From Halanaeroarchaeum sulfurireducens (GTDB lineage: Archaea > Halobacteriota > Halobacteria > Halobacteriales > Halobacteriaceae), in contig NZ_CP008874.1 in the NCBI RefSeq assembly GCF_001011115.1, forward strand, positions 1,750,440 to 1,814,439: a stretch of DNA of 64,000 nt, read 5' to 3'. Positions 63,723 through 64,000 of the stretch are shown here, piece by piece. The notes beneath the pieces were generated by a model. The model was not told where the DNA came from, did not search any database, and worked only from the letters and a program-made list of their open reading frames with translations. Position numbers and translations under genes: made by a program. Each line of letters begins with the position of its first letter. Position 1 is the stretch's first letter.

Positions 63723-63889
63723 GACGTTGAGGGCACAGGAGAAAGGGGTGTTCACAATGCCTAACCCAGCTACGCAACCGCCGAATTCCCATTCCTCACC
63801 CCGGCAGCACACCTCAATCAGATGACCAACCTATCTGTCTCCACTCGGTCAGGTCGGCATTGAGCTCTCTACGACACCGTTTCTCCCGA

Positions 63890-64000
63890 TTATCCCCTCG
63901 ATTTCTCCCCTTCGTCCTTGGAATTCAGGTGCCGCGACGCCCGCTTCAAATTCGTCCCGATAGCTTTCGCTACCGACGCGTTCTTCACCTTGATTTTTCC
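63890..64000 (-). CDS. C-terminal 36 codons of a gene that runs off the right edge
   Basis: On the minus strand an open frame enters at base 64000 and ends at TAA (63890-63892). It reads GKIKVKNASVAKAIGTNLKR and ASRHLNSKDEGEKSRG. It is basic and hydrophilic, and no family is recognisable from this fragment. It may not be a real gene. Confidence 0.3.
   Translation of the reverse strand, partial: GKIKVKNASVAKAIGTNLKRASRHLNSKDEGEKSRG

Noticed and set aside
63534-63812. A 92-codon minus-strand open frame
   Set aside because: It crosses the right arm of the MITE-like element and the next inverted repeat, has no recognisable domain, and seems to be open by chance.

Overview
The window is about 64 kb of chromosome from a halophilic archaeon (class Halobacteria). 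The evidence is high GC content, strongly acidic predicted proteins, many leaderless genes with a TATA element about 25-30 nt before the start codon, and families largely confined to haloarchaea: LWR-salt protein, DUF5778, DUF5815, DUF7124, DUF6293/HFX_2341, DUF7504, HTH_10/Bat regulators and an agmatinase-aIF5A gene pair. I cannot name the genus.

Layout. 1-4.5 kb: the start of an aldehyde ferredoxin oxidoreductase, a Tat lipoprotein, two toxin-antitoxin-like modules (one between 34-bp direct repeats) and an FAH-family hydrolase. 4.6-8.8 kb: a regulator and a hypusine island of deoxyhypusine synthase, Nif3-like protein, agmatinase-family hydrolase and aIF5A. 8.8-15.3 kb: aminotransferase, UbiB-like kinase, Hsp20, HAD hydrolase, LWR-salt protein, HemA and DUF5778. 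15.3-19.7 kb: an isoprenoid-carrier group (intact cis-prenyltransferase, a degenerate paralogue, DUF92 membrane protein) and the archaeal DnaG. 19.8-23.3 kb: DUF3311/SSS transporter, DUF6293 regulator and DUF1405. 23.5-31.5 kb: the branched-chain amino-acid cluster leuA, then ilvB-ilvN-ilvC-small ORF-leuC-leuD-leuB, with overlapping starts and stops from ilvB to leuB. 31.5-36.8 kb: homoserine kinase, CDC48-type AAA ATPase, FAD oxidoreductase and DsrE-like protein. 37.0-38.6 kb: an IS1341-type element that carries only tnpB. 38.7-45.4 kb: CDGSH protein, FAD oxidoreductase, small zinc-ribbon proteins and a pabB-pabA-pabC operon. 45.4-51.5 kb: carB and carA on opposite strands, and an Lrp regulator divergent from carA with three operator half-sites between them. 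51.6-57.5 kb: type I IPP isomerase, two coupled small ORFs, MoaB, a cold-shock protein, a histidine kinase and a DUF7504-flavin-domain fusion. 57.6-64 kb is an accessory, lower-GC zone with VapBC, tandem repeats, a Bat-like regulator, small membrane proteins, a five-repeat UPF0339 protein, an MscS channel and MITE-like inverted-repeat elements.

Five genes have apparent frameshifts: the lipoprotein, the PIN toxin, leuA, the UPF0339 protein and MscS. Each is restored by adding one or two bases inside a homopolymer or dinucleotide run. Either the assembly contains deletion errors or several of these genes are really broken; raw reads would decide.

The points most worth following up are the cis-prenyltransferase pair next to DUF92, the TnpB lacking the usual RuvC-II glutamate, two coupled small ORFs that automatic gene calling can miss, the operator-like palindromes, and the repeat-flanked toxin module.
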